Shown piece by piece: positions 52,814 through 60,971 of a DNA stretch of 64,000 nt (position 1 is its first letter; every line of letters begins with the position of its first letter). The notes under the pieces are model-generated. The model searched no databases, had not been told where the DNA came from, and saw only the letters and a program-made list of their open reading frames with translations. The position numbers and the translations under genes are program-made. Source of the DNA: Flavobacterium album (lineage in GTDB: Bacteria; Bacteroidota; Bacteroidia; Flavobacteriales; Flavobacteriaceae); NCBI RefSeq assembly GCF_003096035.1, contig NZ_CP029186.1:2958001-3022000 (forward strand). Direction: 5' to 3'.

Positions 52814-53293
52814 TTACAGATCTTTAAATATCGTATGCATAAGACGTTTCTTGTCGTTGATGCTTTCTTCAAGCGAGATCATCGTTTCGGTCCTGTAAAC
52901 ACCCTCGATGTCATCTATCATGAAGATAACCTCTTTAGCATGTTTGGTATCCTTAGCCCTGATCTTACAGAAGATGTTGAATTTTCCGGTAGTAACATGA
53001 GCTACAGTAACAAAAGGTATCTCATTTATCCTCTCAAGTACAAATTTAGTCTGCGATGTATTGTGAAGAAATACCCCAACATAAGCTATGAAAGAATAGC
53101 CCAGTTTTTCATAATCCAGCGTAAGTGAAGACCCCATAATGATCCCTGCATCTTCCATCTTCTTAACCCTCACGTGCACTGTCCCCGCAGAGATCAGCAG
53201 TTTTTTTGCAATGTCAGTAAATGGCACCCTGGTATTGTCGATCAGCATGTCTAATATTTGGTGATCAACTTCATCTAAACGAAACTTACTCAT
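52814..53293 (-). CDS. Lrp/AsnC family transcriptional regulator
   Basis: 159 aa from ATG 53293. N-terminal winged HTH (LDEVDHQILDMLIDNTRVPF, AKKLLISAGTVHVRVKKMEDAGII), C-terminal RAM/ligand-binding domain (YSFIAYVGVF, VTVAHVTTGKFNIFCKIRAKD). Regulates amino-acid-responsive genes; targets not shown. Lies between ppc and the M14 carboxypeptidase. Confidence 0.95.
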   Translation of the reverse strand: MSKFRLDEVDHQILDMLIDNTRVPFTDIAKKLLISAGTVHVRVKKMEDAGIIMGSSLTLDYEKLGYSFIAYVGVFLHNTSQTKFVLERINEIPFVTVAHVTTGKFNIFCKIRAKDTKHAKEVIFMIDDIEGVYRTETMISLEESINDKKRLMHTIFKDL

Positions 53294-53375
53294 AAATGTA
53301 TGTTTTAGTTGGTTAAGGTTGTCGGGCATTGCCCATCAAATTAATAATAAATTACATTTATAAGAAAACAGCTGT

Positions 53376-54530
53376 TTAAACCTCCTGTCCATTAACAAAT
53401 TTCCTATCCTTACCGATAGAAAAATCTGCTTTTTCTTCAATTTTTGGCATTTTGCTTCCGTCTGGCCCGTGAAATTCTTCGCCGTTGCAGTCGAATTCTG
53501 CGTGACCATGTACACCATCTAAATTGCCTATTTCGCTAATAATAGCTTGAAAAATTACAGAATTATCAAATAGCACTTCCCTATATTGTGATGCAAAATT
53601 CGTGATTTTTTCTTTATTTTCATAATTTATTTTGACTTTTTTGTACATGATGTCATAAAAAACAATCTTATTTTGAGGAATATTGAAATAATCTACGCTT
53701 TTGTTAACAACTATAACGTTTTCGTGAATTGCATTAAATCCTGCTAATAATGCAAAAAAGATAAATTTCCGGGTAAATTCCCTTTCATAATCACCCGCAT
53801 AGTGACCGGCCTCAAACAGCACCGTAGGTACGCCAAGCGACTGGAACATATCTCCTATGCAGTTGATATTAAAGGAATCATCAAAACGCCCTACCTGCCC
53901 CGGTATATAAAGCTGTAGCGTTTCGTTGATGGCAGCAATAACATTTATTGCCTTTTGGCGCGTTTCATTCACATCCCTGGCATCATTAAACGAAGGCGCC
54001 AAAAAAGATACAGTAGCCGGTGTGGGTACATCCCCAACACCAAAAATGGTACGCTGGTCGTGCATATTATAACAGTAGTCCGGCTTAAAATCTTCAAAGC
54101 ATTTTCGTAATATCCTGCTTTCGAGCTGCGAGAGGTTTACCGAATCCCGGTTCAGGTCAACTCCATTAGCATTTACCCGCGTGTAAGCCACAGCACCGTC
54201 CGGATTTACTATGGGCAGGATAAAGAAGGTAAAATTGTCTTTTAGCGTTTTCGCAAAGTCATTATCGCTTTTGAGGAATGACAGGAAATCAAAAACAGCC
54301 TTAGTAGTTGTTGATTCATTCCCATGCATCTGCGACCATATAAAGATTTTGGTTTTTCCGGTTCCTGCAATAACGCTATAGACTGGCTTCCCCAAAACCG
54401 ACTTACCCTGCTCGCTAACCTCAAAGCAGTTTTTATAACGTTCAAGCAGCGGCTCAATATGAGTGTTAGTAACATAACGCCCATACAGGAACTCCTCTTT
54501 ATAGTTGGTGTATAGTGATTCTAAATTCAT
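53376..54530 (-). CDS. M14 family zinc carboxypeptidase
   Basis: 384 aa. Zinc motif QMHGNES (H69, E72), substrate residues GVDLNRDS (Arg), second His region CYNMHDQRT, and the general base Glu in PTVLFEAGHY. No signal peptide, so cytoplasmic or unusual export is likely, which differs from typical secreted M14 enzymes. Divergent from the XRE regulator, with promoter boxes under the shared palindrome array. Confidence 0.9.
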   Translation of the reverse strand: MNLESLYTNYKEEFLYGRYVTNTHIEPLLERYKNCFEVSEQGKSVLGKPVYSVIAGTGKTKIFIWSQMHGNESTTTKAVFDFLSFLKSDNDFAKTLKDNFTFFILPIVNPDGAVAYTRVNANGVDLNRDSVNLSQLESRILRKCFEDFKPDYCYNMHDQRTIFGVGDVPTPATVSFLAPSFNDARDVNETRQKAINVIAAINETLQLYIPGQVGRFDDSFNINCIGDMFQSLGVPTVLFEAGHYAGDYEREFTRKFIFFALLAGFNAIHENVIVVNKSVDYFNIPQNKIVFYDIMYKKVKINYENKEKITNFASQYREVLFDNSVIFQAIISEIGNLDGVHGHAEFDCNGEEFHGPDGSKMPKIEEKADFSIGKDRKFVNGQEV

Positions 54531-54548
54531 GTTTGTTTTGTTTAATTA

Positions 54549-54556
54549 CAAAAGTA
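54549..54556 (-). promoter_or_regulatory. -7 box for the carboxypeptidase, inside operator 1
   Basis: TACTTTTG on the minus strand, exact consensus, 18 bp before the ATG at 54530, inside palindrome 54546-54557. Confidence 0.6.
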
Positions 54557-54770
54557 AACATCTTGTTTTTTACAATTGTAAACAATGGTAATGTTGTAAT
54601 TGTTTACAATTGTAACAGCGGTTTTATTTACTAAAAAGTTTTTTGCGATTCAGTTACTTTTTATTTATAAAATCATTGTAATTCAATATTTTAAATGTAT
54701 TCATCTAAATACGAAGTTTACATATTATCCTTGTGTTGAAACATTTTATATTTTGTATGAATTAATTGTT

Positions 54771-54778
54771 TACATTTG
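54771..54778 (+). promoter_or_regulatory. -7 box for the XRE regulator, inside operator 4
   Basis: TACATTTG, exact consensus, inside palindrome 54770-54781, 31 bp before the ATG at 54810. Confidence 0.65.
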
Positions 54779-54809
54779 TAATATATATCAATTAATCCAG
54801 TATGTTACA

Positions 54810-55307
54810 ATGGTAAACACCGACGATTTTATAAAACGTATCGAAATACTCCTCGATCACTACGCAATCTCTGCATCGGTATTTGCGGACAAAGTTGGCG
54901 TACAGCGCTCCGGCCTTTCCCATTTATTATCAGGAAGGAATAAGCCGAGCCTGGATTTTATAATGAAGATTATGGAGAGCTTTCCTGAAGTCGATCTCTA
55001 CTGGCTATTGAACGGAACCGGCACATTCCCGAAAGAAATAGAAACTACGGTTGCTTCTCCTGCCGCCAGTCCTGTAGCAGAAACTCTCCCCCCGCCTGCT
55101 CCGGTTGCCGTCAGTGAAAAAACAGAACCTATTATCACCGATCTTTTTTCGCAGGTTGAAATAGCTGAGCCTGCTCCTGCTACAGCACAGGAAATCGAAC
55201 CGGTAAATAAGGCGGCGGTAAAAAAACCGGAAACAGCTAAAAAAATAGAAAAGGTATTGCTGTTTTATACTGACGGGACTTTTAAAGAGTATACCCCTGA
55301 AAATTAA
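54810..55307 (+). CDS. XRE-family (Cro/cI-like) transcriptional regulator
   Basis: 165 aa from ATG 54810 (the frame extends back to 54600 but that part has transmembrane-like noise and crosses the promoter). HTH at residues ~5-62 (HYAISASVFADKVGVQRSGLSH, LLSGRNKPSLDFIMKIMESFP). A long Ala/Pro/Glu linker leads to a conserved short end KKIEKVLLFYTDGTFKEYTPEN. The palindromes over its own promoter suggest autoregulation. Confidence 0.92.
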   Translation: MVNTDDFIKRIEILLDHYAISASVFADKVGVQRSGLSHLLSGRNKPSLDFIMKIMESFPEVDLYWLLNGTGTFPKEIETTVASPAASPVAETLPPPAPVAVSEKTEPIITDLFSQVEIAEPAPATAQEIEPVNKAAVKKPETAKKIEKVLLFYTDGTFKEYTPEN

Positions 55308-55311
55308 AAAA

Positions 55312-55343
55312 CCCCGGCTGCTTTATAAAAAGCAGGGCCGGGG
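55312..55343. terminator. Terminator hairpin between convergent genes
   Basis: CCCCGGC-tgctttataaaaagcag-GGCCGGGG type hairpin, A run to its left. The T tract serves the minus-strand acyltransferase better than the regulator. Confidence 0.7.
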
Positions 55344-55503
55344 CCATTAACCAATAAAACAAACACAAATTTTCTTTACAAATAACCCTTCTAACAGGTA
55401 ACTCTTTAAGTTGATCTTATTGACTAATTTGTATCTTCAAATCTGTATTGTAAATTTACAACGGGTATTTGTTAAAAACCTGTAATGAAAGGTTAAACTG
55501 TTC

Positions 55504-56055
55504 TTAATCATTTTTAAAGCTATATTCGGGTCGGTATCCCGTAACTCCTATATAATTGCTCTCCAAAACAGCCATATCCGCAGCCCTATCGCCTGTAAGA
55601 TAATAAGGTGCAGCGAATACCACCTCTTTCTTTGCATAATCAAAGGCCACAGCAACTACCGGGACATCCGCTTTCAGGGCAATGTAATAGAATCCTGTCT
55701 TCCACTCCTCTACCTTCTTACGCGTACCTTCGGGTGCAATGGCAAGACGGAATATTTCTCTTTCCCTGAAAATAGCCGCGATTGCATCCACTTTATTCTC
55801 ATTTTTTTGCCGGTCTAGCGGTGCTCCTCCCATCCACCGGAAATAGCCCGCGAATGGAAACCTGAACAACTCCTTCTTTGCTACAAAATGCATTTCCAGC
55901 CCGATAGACCCCCGGGCGAGTACACCGATAATAAAGTCCATCCAGCTGGTATGGGGCACTACGATCATTACGCATTTTTTGAGGTCCGGATCCATTGTCC
56001 CTTTTATCTTCCAGCCCATTAGCGTGAAAAAGATAAACCGGTATATTTTTTTCAT
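55504..56055 (-). CDS. 1-acyl-sn-glycerol-3-phosphate acyltransferase-like (PlsC family)
   Basis: 183 aa from ATG 56055. Catalytic HX4D motif in PHTSWMDF and the EGTR motif in APEGTRKKVE; short compared with PlsC. N-terminal hydrophobic part is weak, so it may be one of the small flavobacterial 1-acylglycerol acyltransferases. Acyl transfer into phospholipid or an exopolymer is inferred. The 160-bp region after XRE, 55344-55503, has nothing else recognisable. Confidence 0.88.
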   Translation of the reverse strand: MKKIYRFIFFTLMGWKIKGTMDPDLKKCVMIVVPHTSWMDFIIGVLARGSIGLEMHFVAKKELFRFPFAGYFRWMGGAPLDRQKNENKVDAIAAIFREREIFRLAIAPEGTRKKVEEWKTGFYYIALKADVPVVAVAFDYAKKEVVFAAPYYLTGDRAADMAVLESNYIGVTGYRPEYSFKND

Positions 56056-56125
56056 GTATCTATAAAAAACTGGCTGTAAAAATAGTATATATTTACCAAT
56101 TGAAATTAATCTGTTGAATATACGA

Positions 56126-56869
56126 ATGAACGCGGTCACTACTGCTAATGCTACACAAAACGCTAAAAAAGAAATCAGGGAAAATGGCTTCTCGGTCATT
56201 GAAGGCATTTACGATGATTCTGAGATACAGCAGCTTCTTTCTGCAATCGAAAATGTGGATACATCGGGGGAAACTTTCCGGAAATCGGCCAACCTTTTTG
56301 CTATCAGGCAGTTTTTAAAAGAGATACCTGAAACATTACCACTAATTTTTACTGATAAACTGAAGCATATTATAAAAGAAATTTGTGGCGAAAGCTGCTT
56401 CGTTGTAAAGTCTATTTTTTTTGACAAGCCGGGCGAATCAAACTGGTTTGTGGCGTATCATCAGGATCTAACCATATCGGTTGCTAAACGAATTGAAACA
56501 GAAAACTTCGGGCCATGGACGGTAAAGCAGGGGCAGTTTGCCGTACAGCCACCACTCGATATACTTGAGGATATTTTTACTATCCGCATCCATCTGGATG
56601 AAGCCAATGAGAACAATGGAGCACTAAAGGTCATTGAAAAATCTCACTCAAAAGGGATTTACCGTCCGGAAACCATTGACTGGCAAAAGGAAAAAGAAAT
56701 AACCTGCAACGTCCCAAAAGGCGGAATCATGCTGATGAAGCCACTCCTGCTCCACAGCTCAGGGAGGACAACCAACAATGCGAGGCGCAGGGTAATCCAT
56801 ATCGAGTTCAGCAATAAAAAACTACCGGGAAACCTGCAATGGTCGGAAAAAACAGTGATACCATGCTAA
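56126..56869 (+). CDS. Phytanoyl-CoA dioxygenase family (2OG-Fe(II)) oxygenase
   Basis: 247 aa from ATG 56126 (the TTG at 56114 is rejected). Iron-binding HxD in VAYHQDLTIS and a distal His...Arg in LLLHSSGRTTNNARRRVIHIEF. The substrate is unknown; family members hydroxylate small molecules or lipids. Its last codons overlap the methyltransferase gene by 7 bp. Confidence 0.88.
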   Translation: MNAVTTANATQNAKKEIRENGFSVIEGIYDDSEIQQLLSAIENVDTSGETFRKSANLFAIRQFLKEIPETLPLIFTDKLKHIIKEICGESCFVVKSIFFDKPGESNWFVAYHQDLTISVAKRIETENFGPWTVKQGQFAVQPPLDILEDIFTIRIHLDEANENNGALKVIEKSHSKGIYRPETIDWQKEKEITCNVPKGGIMLMKPLLLHSSGRTTNNARRRVIHIEFSNKKLPGNLQWSEKTVIPC

Positions 56870-57525
56870 AGCGCATCTTAAGTTTTTTTATCCCGGTCAA
56901 TATTTACAAGCAACACTCAACTACCAGCCAGAAACTGGAGGTGACGTGGAACAATGGCCAATTGGTACTTGATTCTAAAAACACTAATTATTCTTACGGC
57001 AGCTTGCAGCGCATCCTTAGAAAAGGGTTGCATTATATTGGGTTCGAAAGGATACGCGGCTTTGAGAATGCTTTAGTCCTTGGCGTCGCTGCGGGAAGCG
57101 TTATAAAAACACTTGCGGAAGAAATAAAATTTAAAGGAAAGATAACCGGCGTGGAAATAGACCCGGCGGCCATTGAGATCGCCAATACCTACTTTGGACT
57201 GGATAAAATAACAAACTGCGACATAGTGATCGATGATGCTTTTGAGTTTGTACTGAAAACAAAAGAAAAGTATGATCTCATCATCATAGATATCTTTAAA
57301 GATACCGAAATGCCTAACTTTTTATTTGAGGATTTCTGGATAAACAGGATCAATTTTCTACTTAAAGTAAATGGTTTTATATTATTTAATACCATGACTT
57401 TAACTAACCAACATAAAGAAAGGAATTTATCGTATCGATCACGCTTTTCGGAACAATATTCAGTGCGGATGTACCCGAAGGTAGAGGACCATAATGAGCT
57501 TTTTACGATAAAGAAATTGAAATAA
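56863..57525 (+). CDS. Spermidine synthase-like SAM-dependent methyltransferase
   Basis: 220 aa, ATG 56863 overlapping the previous stop; an ATG at 56839 is an alternative. SAM motif ALVLGVAAGSVIKTL, acidic VEIDPAAIEIA, and DLIIIDIFKD resemble spermidine synthase/polyamine aminopropyltransferase. It lacks the typical substrate loop, so methyl- or aminopropyl-transfer cannot be decided. Paired with the oxygenase, perhaps one pathway. Confidence 0.82.
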   Translation: MLKRILSFFIPVNIYKQHSTTSQKLEVTWNNGQLVLDSKNTNYSYGSLQRILRKGLHYIGFERIRGFENALVLGVAAGSVIKTLAEEIKFKGKITGVEIDPAAIEIANTYFGLDKITNCDIVIDDAFEFVLKTKEKYDLIIIDIFKDTEMPNFLFEDFWINRINFLLKVNGFILFNTMTLTNQHKERNLSYRSRFSEQYSVRMYPKVEDHNELFTIKKLK

Positions 57526-57539
57526 GGATAGTGGTAAAT

Positions 57540-57580
57540 GGAACGCGGATGACACAGATCGGGCGGATTTTCACAGATTG
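57540..57580. repeat. Fragment of interspersed repeat
   Basis: GGAACGCGGATGACACAGATCG begins the same repeat wording as at 49416. It sits between the convergent methyltransferase and kdsB genes. Confidence 0.5.
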
Positions 57581-57610
57581 CCTGTAGTCTATACAATTGA
57601 TTTATCTACA

Positions 57611-58345
57611 TTATCTTTGTTCCAGCATCTTCCGCGCTTTCTCTAAATCCTCAGGCGTATCAATACCGATTCCGGCATGGCTGGTTTCGACCATCCTTAT
57701 TTTTTTGCCGTACTCCAAATAACGCAGCTGCTCCAGCTTTTCCGAAGCTTCAAGTGATTTCATTGGCAGCTTGTAGAAATCCAGCAGCGCATGTTTCCTG
57801 AACGCATAGATCCCTATGTGACGAAAGTACCTCACTCCTGCTTCCTTATCGCGGGGATACGGAATAACCGAACGCGAGAAATACAAAGCAAAATTTTTCT
57901 GGTCTACAATTACTTTTACGTTGTTAGGGTTTTCTATATTCTCCCAATCGGTAATATGCATCATCACAGAGGCAAGGTCGATTTCATGTGCAGTATCACT
58001 TTTAAAAACTTCCAGCACATCTGCCAAAGGTTCCTTATTGATAAACGGTTCGTCGCCCTGCACGTTTACAACGATATCTACATCAAGATTTTCCACAGCT
58101 TCTGCAATTCGGTCGCTGCCGCTTTCGTGCTCTTTTATGCTCATAATAGCCTTTCCGCCATTGGAAACGATCTCATCATATATAATGTCGGAATCAGTTA
58201 CCACAAACACATCATCGAACAGCCCAGTGTTGAGCGCTGCCTGGTAGGTACGGGTTATAACGGTCTTGCCGCCCAAATCCTGCATCAGCTTGGCAGGGAA
58301 ACGGGTACTGGCATATCGTGCAGGGATTACAGCTATTATTTTCAT
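57611..58345 (-). CDS. kdsB: 3-deoxy-manno-octulosonate cytidylyltransferase
   Basis: 244 aa. Nucleotide-binding [14 protein letters not shown] (8-21), [13 protein letters not shown] and the C-terminal [15 protein letters not shown] are all present. Activates KDO with CTP for lipopolysaccharide core synthesis. Its ATG overlaps the upstream gene's TGA by 4 bp. Confidence 0.97.
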   Translation of the reverse strand: MKIIAVIPARYASTRFPAKLMQDLGGKTVITRTYQAALNTGLFDDVFVVTDSDIIYDEIVSNGGKAIMSIKEHESGSDRIAEAVENLDVDIVVNVQGDEPFINKEPLADVLEVFKSDTAHEIDLASVMMHITDWENIENPNNVKVIVDQKNFALYFSRSVIPYPRDKEAGVRYFRHIGIYAFRKHALLDFYKLPMKSLEASEKLEQLRYLEYGKKIRMVETSHAGIGIDTPEDLEKARKMLEQR

Positions 58346-58674
58346 TTAATTAAATCTTTATTTCTTTTTACATAATCAAGTGCTTCATGCAGAAGTACCT
58401 GTAACTTTTTTACCGTTTTACAATCTTTTTTGTATAACGGATTATCCCAATCAGCATCCCGGACAATCATAATACTAAAGAATCCGGTCCCTGATTCGAA
58501 ATCACCTCCATACCATCCGATATCAATACAGAGATTTTCAATATGTTTAAAAGTGATCTGGTTTATATCTTCCCTCAGGTCATCCTTATGATATATTAAT
58601 GGCACATCAGAAAATAAAGGACAATTATTAGAAAAAATAAGATTGCCGTCTGAAATATCAAAAATATTATTCAT
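58342..58674 (-). CDS. Small cytoplasmic protein of unknown function
   Basis: 110 aa, no signal or membrane helix, acidic and Asp/Asn rich; segment [26 protein letters not shown]. No family recognised; size and composition fit small immunity- or stress-type proteins but this is guesswork. It starts 8 bp after the helicase stop and overlaps kdsB by 4 bp: a three-gene unit. Confidence 0.68.
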   Translation of the reverse strand: MNNIFDISDGNLIFSNNCPLFSDVPLIYHKDDLREDINQITFKHIENLCIDIGWYGGDFESGTGFFSIMIVRDADWDNPLYKKDCKTVKKLQVLLHEALDYVKRNKDLIK

Positions 58675-58682
58675 AAGTATTT

Positions 58683-60107
58683 CTATTCTTCAAAACTCTC
58701 ATCCTTAAACCCTATCAGGTACAATTTATCTTTTGCCCTGGTTACCGCCGTATACAGCCAACGGATATAATCTTTTGTAATACCATCTGGTAAATACGGC
58801 TGCTCTATGAACACGGTATTCCACTGACCGCCCTGCGATTTATGGCAGGTGATGGCATAGGAGAACTTGACCTGCAGCGCATTAAAATGGATATTATTCT
58901 TAACTTTCAGGAACTTGCGGTACTGCGGCTCGCCTTCATAATCTTTCATCACTTCGTTGTACAGGCGGTTCGATTCCTCATAGGTCAGGGACGGCGACTC
59001 GCTTTCCACAGTATCCAGCAACAGCACGGTTTCTATCGGCCTTTGGTTGGGATAATCTACCATACGCACCTTTACGCGGGCAAATTTAAACCCATACAAC
59101 TCCTCGATCCTGAAAATCTCAAGCACTTCAATGATGTCACCATTGGCAATGAACCCGGCTTCACTCTTTTCGTCAAGCCAAAAATAGTTATTCTTTACTA
59201 CCATCATATAATCTCCGGTAGAAAGTTCGCTTTCGCGCGATAAAATCCGGTTGCGTATCTGTTGGTTGTACTGGTTGGCGCGCTTGTTAGACCGGACGAT
59301 AAAAGCCGTATCCTCAATACTGTAGTTGCTGTAGGACTGTGTGATAGCATCCTGTATATCATAACCATCCACCAGCCTGATGATGTCTTTAAATCCTTTT
59401 ACCTTAAACCGGAATGCATCAAAAAAAGCAGTTTTTAGCAACTCCCTAAGTTCAGTCGCATTATACAAGATACCTGAATTCTCTTCCTGGCGCATTACTT
59501 CGTCCAATTCAATGTGCTGTATGTCCTTGTAATAATTACGCGCCAGCGATTCGATGTCCAGCGCGGGACTGAGTTCGGAGTTAACCGGTGGCAGCTGTGC
59601 CGTATCGCCTATCAGCATCATCTTGCAGTTCTTGCCGGAATACACGTAGGATATCAGGTCGTCCAGCAATGAGCCGTTCTCATACATTTTAGATTCCTGT
59701 GATGTGTCCGAGATCATCGAAGCCTCATCGACTATGAAAACAGTATTTGTAAATTTATTCGGCTGTAGCGTAAACCCCACCATACCGCCAGTCCCCTTTT
59801 TCGGGAAATAAATGCGCTTATGGATTGTGAATGCGGGCTTGTTAGAATAGCCCGCGATCACTTTAGCGGCACGGCCGGTTGGTGCCAGCAGCACGTATTT
59901 TTTATTGGCTTCTGACAAATAGTTCACTATCGTGGAAATGATGGTGGTCTTCCCTGTACCTGCATAACCTTTCAATACAAAAAGTTCGTCCCGGCTGTCA
60001 TTAATAATGAATCCGGCTGCCTTCTGCAAAAAAATATCCTGCTTAACTGTGGGGTTGAATGGGAATTTTTGGCGAAGGAGTTTATAGAATTCAGGGGATT
60101 CATTAAT
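58683..60107 (-). CDS. RecD-like ATP-dependent DNA helicase (AAA + UvrD C-terminal)
   Basis: About 474 aa in the part with homologous sequence. Walker A GYAGTGKTT, motif II VDEASMISD, motif III GDTAQLPPV, ITCHKSQGGQW (motif V region) and YTAVTRAKDKLYLIG (motif VI). A 5'-3' helicase, likely in DNA repair. No canonical start lies between the -7 box (60130-60137) and the conserved region; an ATT at 60107 begins INESPEFYKLL. The frame runs back to a GTG at 60164, but that lies in a repeat. Start uncertain. Confidence 0.9.
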   Translation of the reverse strand: MNESPEFYKLLRQKFPFNPTVKQDIFLQKAAGFIINDSRDELFVLKGYAGTGKTTIISTIVNYLSEANKKYVLLAPTGRAAKVIAGYSNKPAFTIHKRIYFPKKGTGGMVGFTLQPNKFTNTVFIVDEASMISDTSQESKMYENGSLLDDLISYVYSGKNCKMMLIGDTAQLPPVNSELSPALDIESLARNYYKDIQHIELDEVMRQEENSGILYNATELRELLKTAFFDAFRFKVKGFKDIIRLVDGYDIQDAITQSYSNYSIEDTAFIVRSNKRANQYNQQIRNRILSRESELSTGDYMMVVKNNYFWLDEKSEAGFIANGDIIEVLEIFRIEELYGFKFARVKVRMVDYPNQRPIETVLLLDTVESESPSLTYEESNRLYNEVMKDYEGEPQYRKFLKVKNNIHFNALQVKFSYAITCHKSQGGQWNTVFIEQPYLPDGITKDYIRWLYTAVTRAKDKLYLIGFKDESFEE

Positions 60108-60129
60108 CGGGAACAGTTTATTTAAAGCC

Positions 60130-60137
60130 CAAAGATA
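60130..60137 (-). promoter_or_regulatory. -7 promoter box for the helicase operon
   Basis: TATCTTTG on the minus strand, exact consensus. A transcript from it would begin near 60123. Confidence 0.55.
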
Positions 60138-60149
60138 GGTAAAAGTTTT

Positions 60150-60228
60150 AGCCACGAATTGCACTAATTAACCGAATGTTTTAAAACGGGCGATTGTCAA
60201 ATTTGTGTAATTAGTGCAATTTGTGGCT
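60150..60228. repeat. Interspersed inverted repeat, 21-bp arms
   Basis: Arms at 60150-60170 and 60208-60228 match at 20 of 21 positions as reverse complements (AGCCACGAATTGCACTAATTa type). It contains the far-upstream GTG of the helicase frame. Confidence 0.75.
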
Positions 60229-60252
60229 AACTTTCTCTTTATACAGTTGATC

Positions 60253-60858
60253 TTAAACTGCTTTCTTATTTAAAATAGCGAGACTCCTTGTGTAGTACCA
60301 GTCCGTACCATCAAAATAGTTTTTGAAATCGAAACCAAGCAGCGTTATTTTTCTGTCAGGGCTTCCATCCCAATCGACAACAAACCCCGCTTCTTCAAGC
60401 TTTGATTGAAAATATGCTCCTGTTTCTGCCTTATTTTTACCATTGGACTGCGTTTGTTCGGTATCGCGAAAAGCACCGAATGACAACGTCAGTTCGCCGT
60501 CATCAAGGCACCTGTTTAAATCCTGCTCATTATATAGTATGTAACCGTAGGGCTTAAAATTCGTTTCTGCCAGCACCTCATCGATCACCTCATAAGCATC
60601 AGAACTCGTGAAGCCTGCCTTATGCAAAGTGATATAGCCCTCTGCGGAAAGCTCGTCAAATACTTTTTGCAGTGAAAGCAAATTGGCCGAAACCTGGGCA
60701 GCGGCGGCATGCTGTTGTGCGGTTTGTTTTACATATCCTTCCAGTTCCTCACGGTCAAGCCCTATTTCCGAATAGCTGGATATAATGTCATTTGATCCAA
60801 AAAAGCCGCTCTTTATCTTTTTATCTATGTCCTCTTTGTAATCTTCTAATTTCTCCAC
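60253..60858 (-). CDS. DUF6891-like protein
   Basis: About 201 aa from GTG 60858; a frame to TTG 60963 exists but precedes the -7 box at 60892-60899. The segments AEGYITLHKAGFTSSDAYEVIDE, YGYILYNEQDLNRCLDDGELTLSFGAF and EAGFVVDWDGSPDRKITL resemble DUF6891, of unknown role. Divergent from DUF3822. Confidence 0.68.
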   Translation of the reverse strand: MEKLEDYKEDIDKKIKSGFFGSNDIISSYSEIGLDREELEGYVKQTAQQHAAAAQVSANLLSLQKVFDELSAEGYITLHKAGFTSSDAYEVIDEVLAETNFKPYGYILYNEQDLNRCLDDGELTLSFGAFRDTEQTQSNGKNKAETGAYFQSKLEEAGFVVDWDGSPDRKITLLGFDFKNYFDGTDWYYTRSLAILNKKAV

Positions 60859-60891
60859 AGGCGTATTTTTATATTGGTTATTTCCTGAAGC

Positions 60892-60899
60892 CAAATATA
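60892..60899 (-). promoter_or_regulatory. -7 promoter box for the DUF6891-like gene
   Basis: TATATTTG on the minus strand, exact consensus, favouring a start at GTG 60858 over the TTG at 60963. Confidence 0.55.
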
Positions 60900-60942
60900 A
60901 GCGATTACGGCTTTTATCAGTATGATTAACCAAAAAAGAATG

Positions 60943-60950
60943 TAAATTTG
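60943..60950 (+). promoter_or_regulatory. -7 promoter box for DUF3822-rsmD
   Basis: TAAATTTG, exact consensus, 21 bp before ATG 60972. Confidence 0.65.
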
Positions 60951-60971
60951 TAACCCAACCCAAGTTGTTCG

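Larger units (their letters stand above)
54546..54816. promoter_or_regulatory. Five TTAC-N4-GTAA palindromes, putative operators
   Basis: Sites TTACAAAAGTAA (54546-54557), TTACAATTGTAA (54570-54581), TTACAATTGTAA (54604-54615), TTACATTTGTAA (54770-54781), TTACAATGGTAA (54805-54816). Sites 1-3 precede the carboxypeptidase; sites 4-5 cover the regulator's promoter and start codon. Confidence 0.7.

Noticed and set aside
54600..54809. N-terminal extension of the XRE regulator
   Set aside because: It crosses two operator sites and the -7 box; the HTH starts correctly at 54810.
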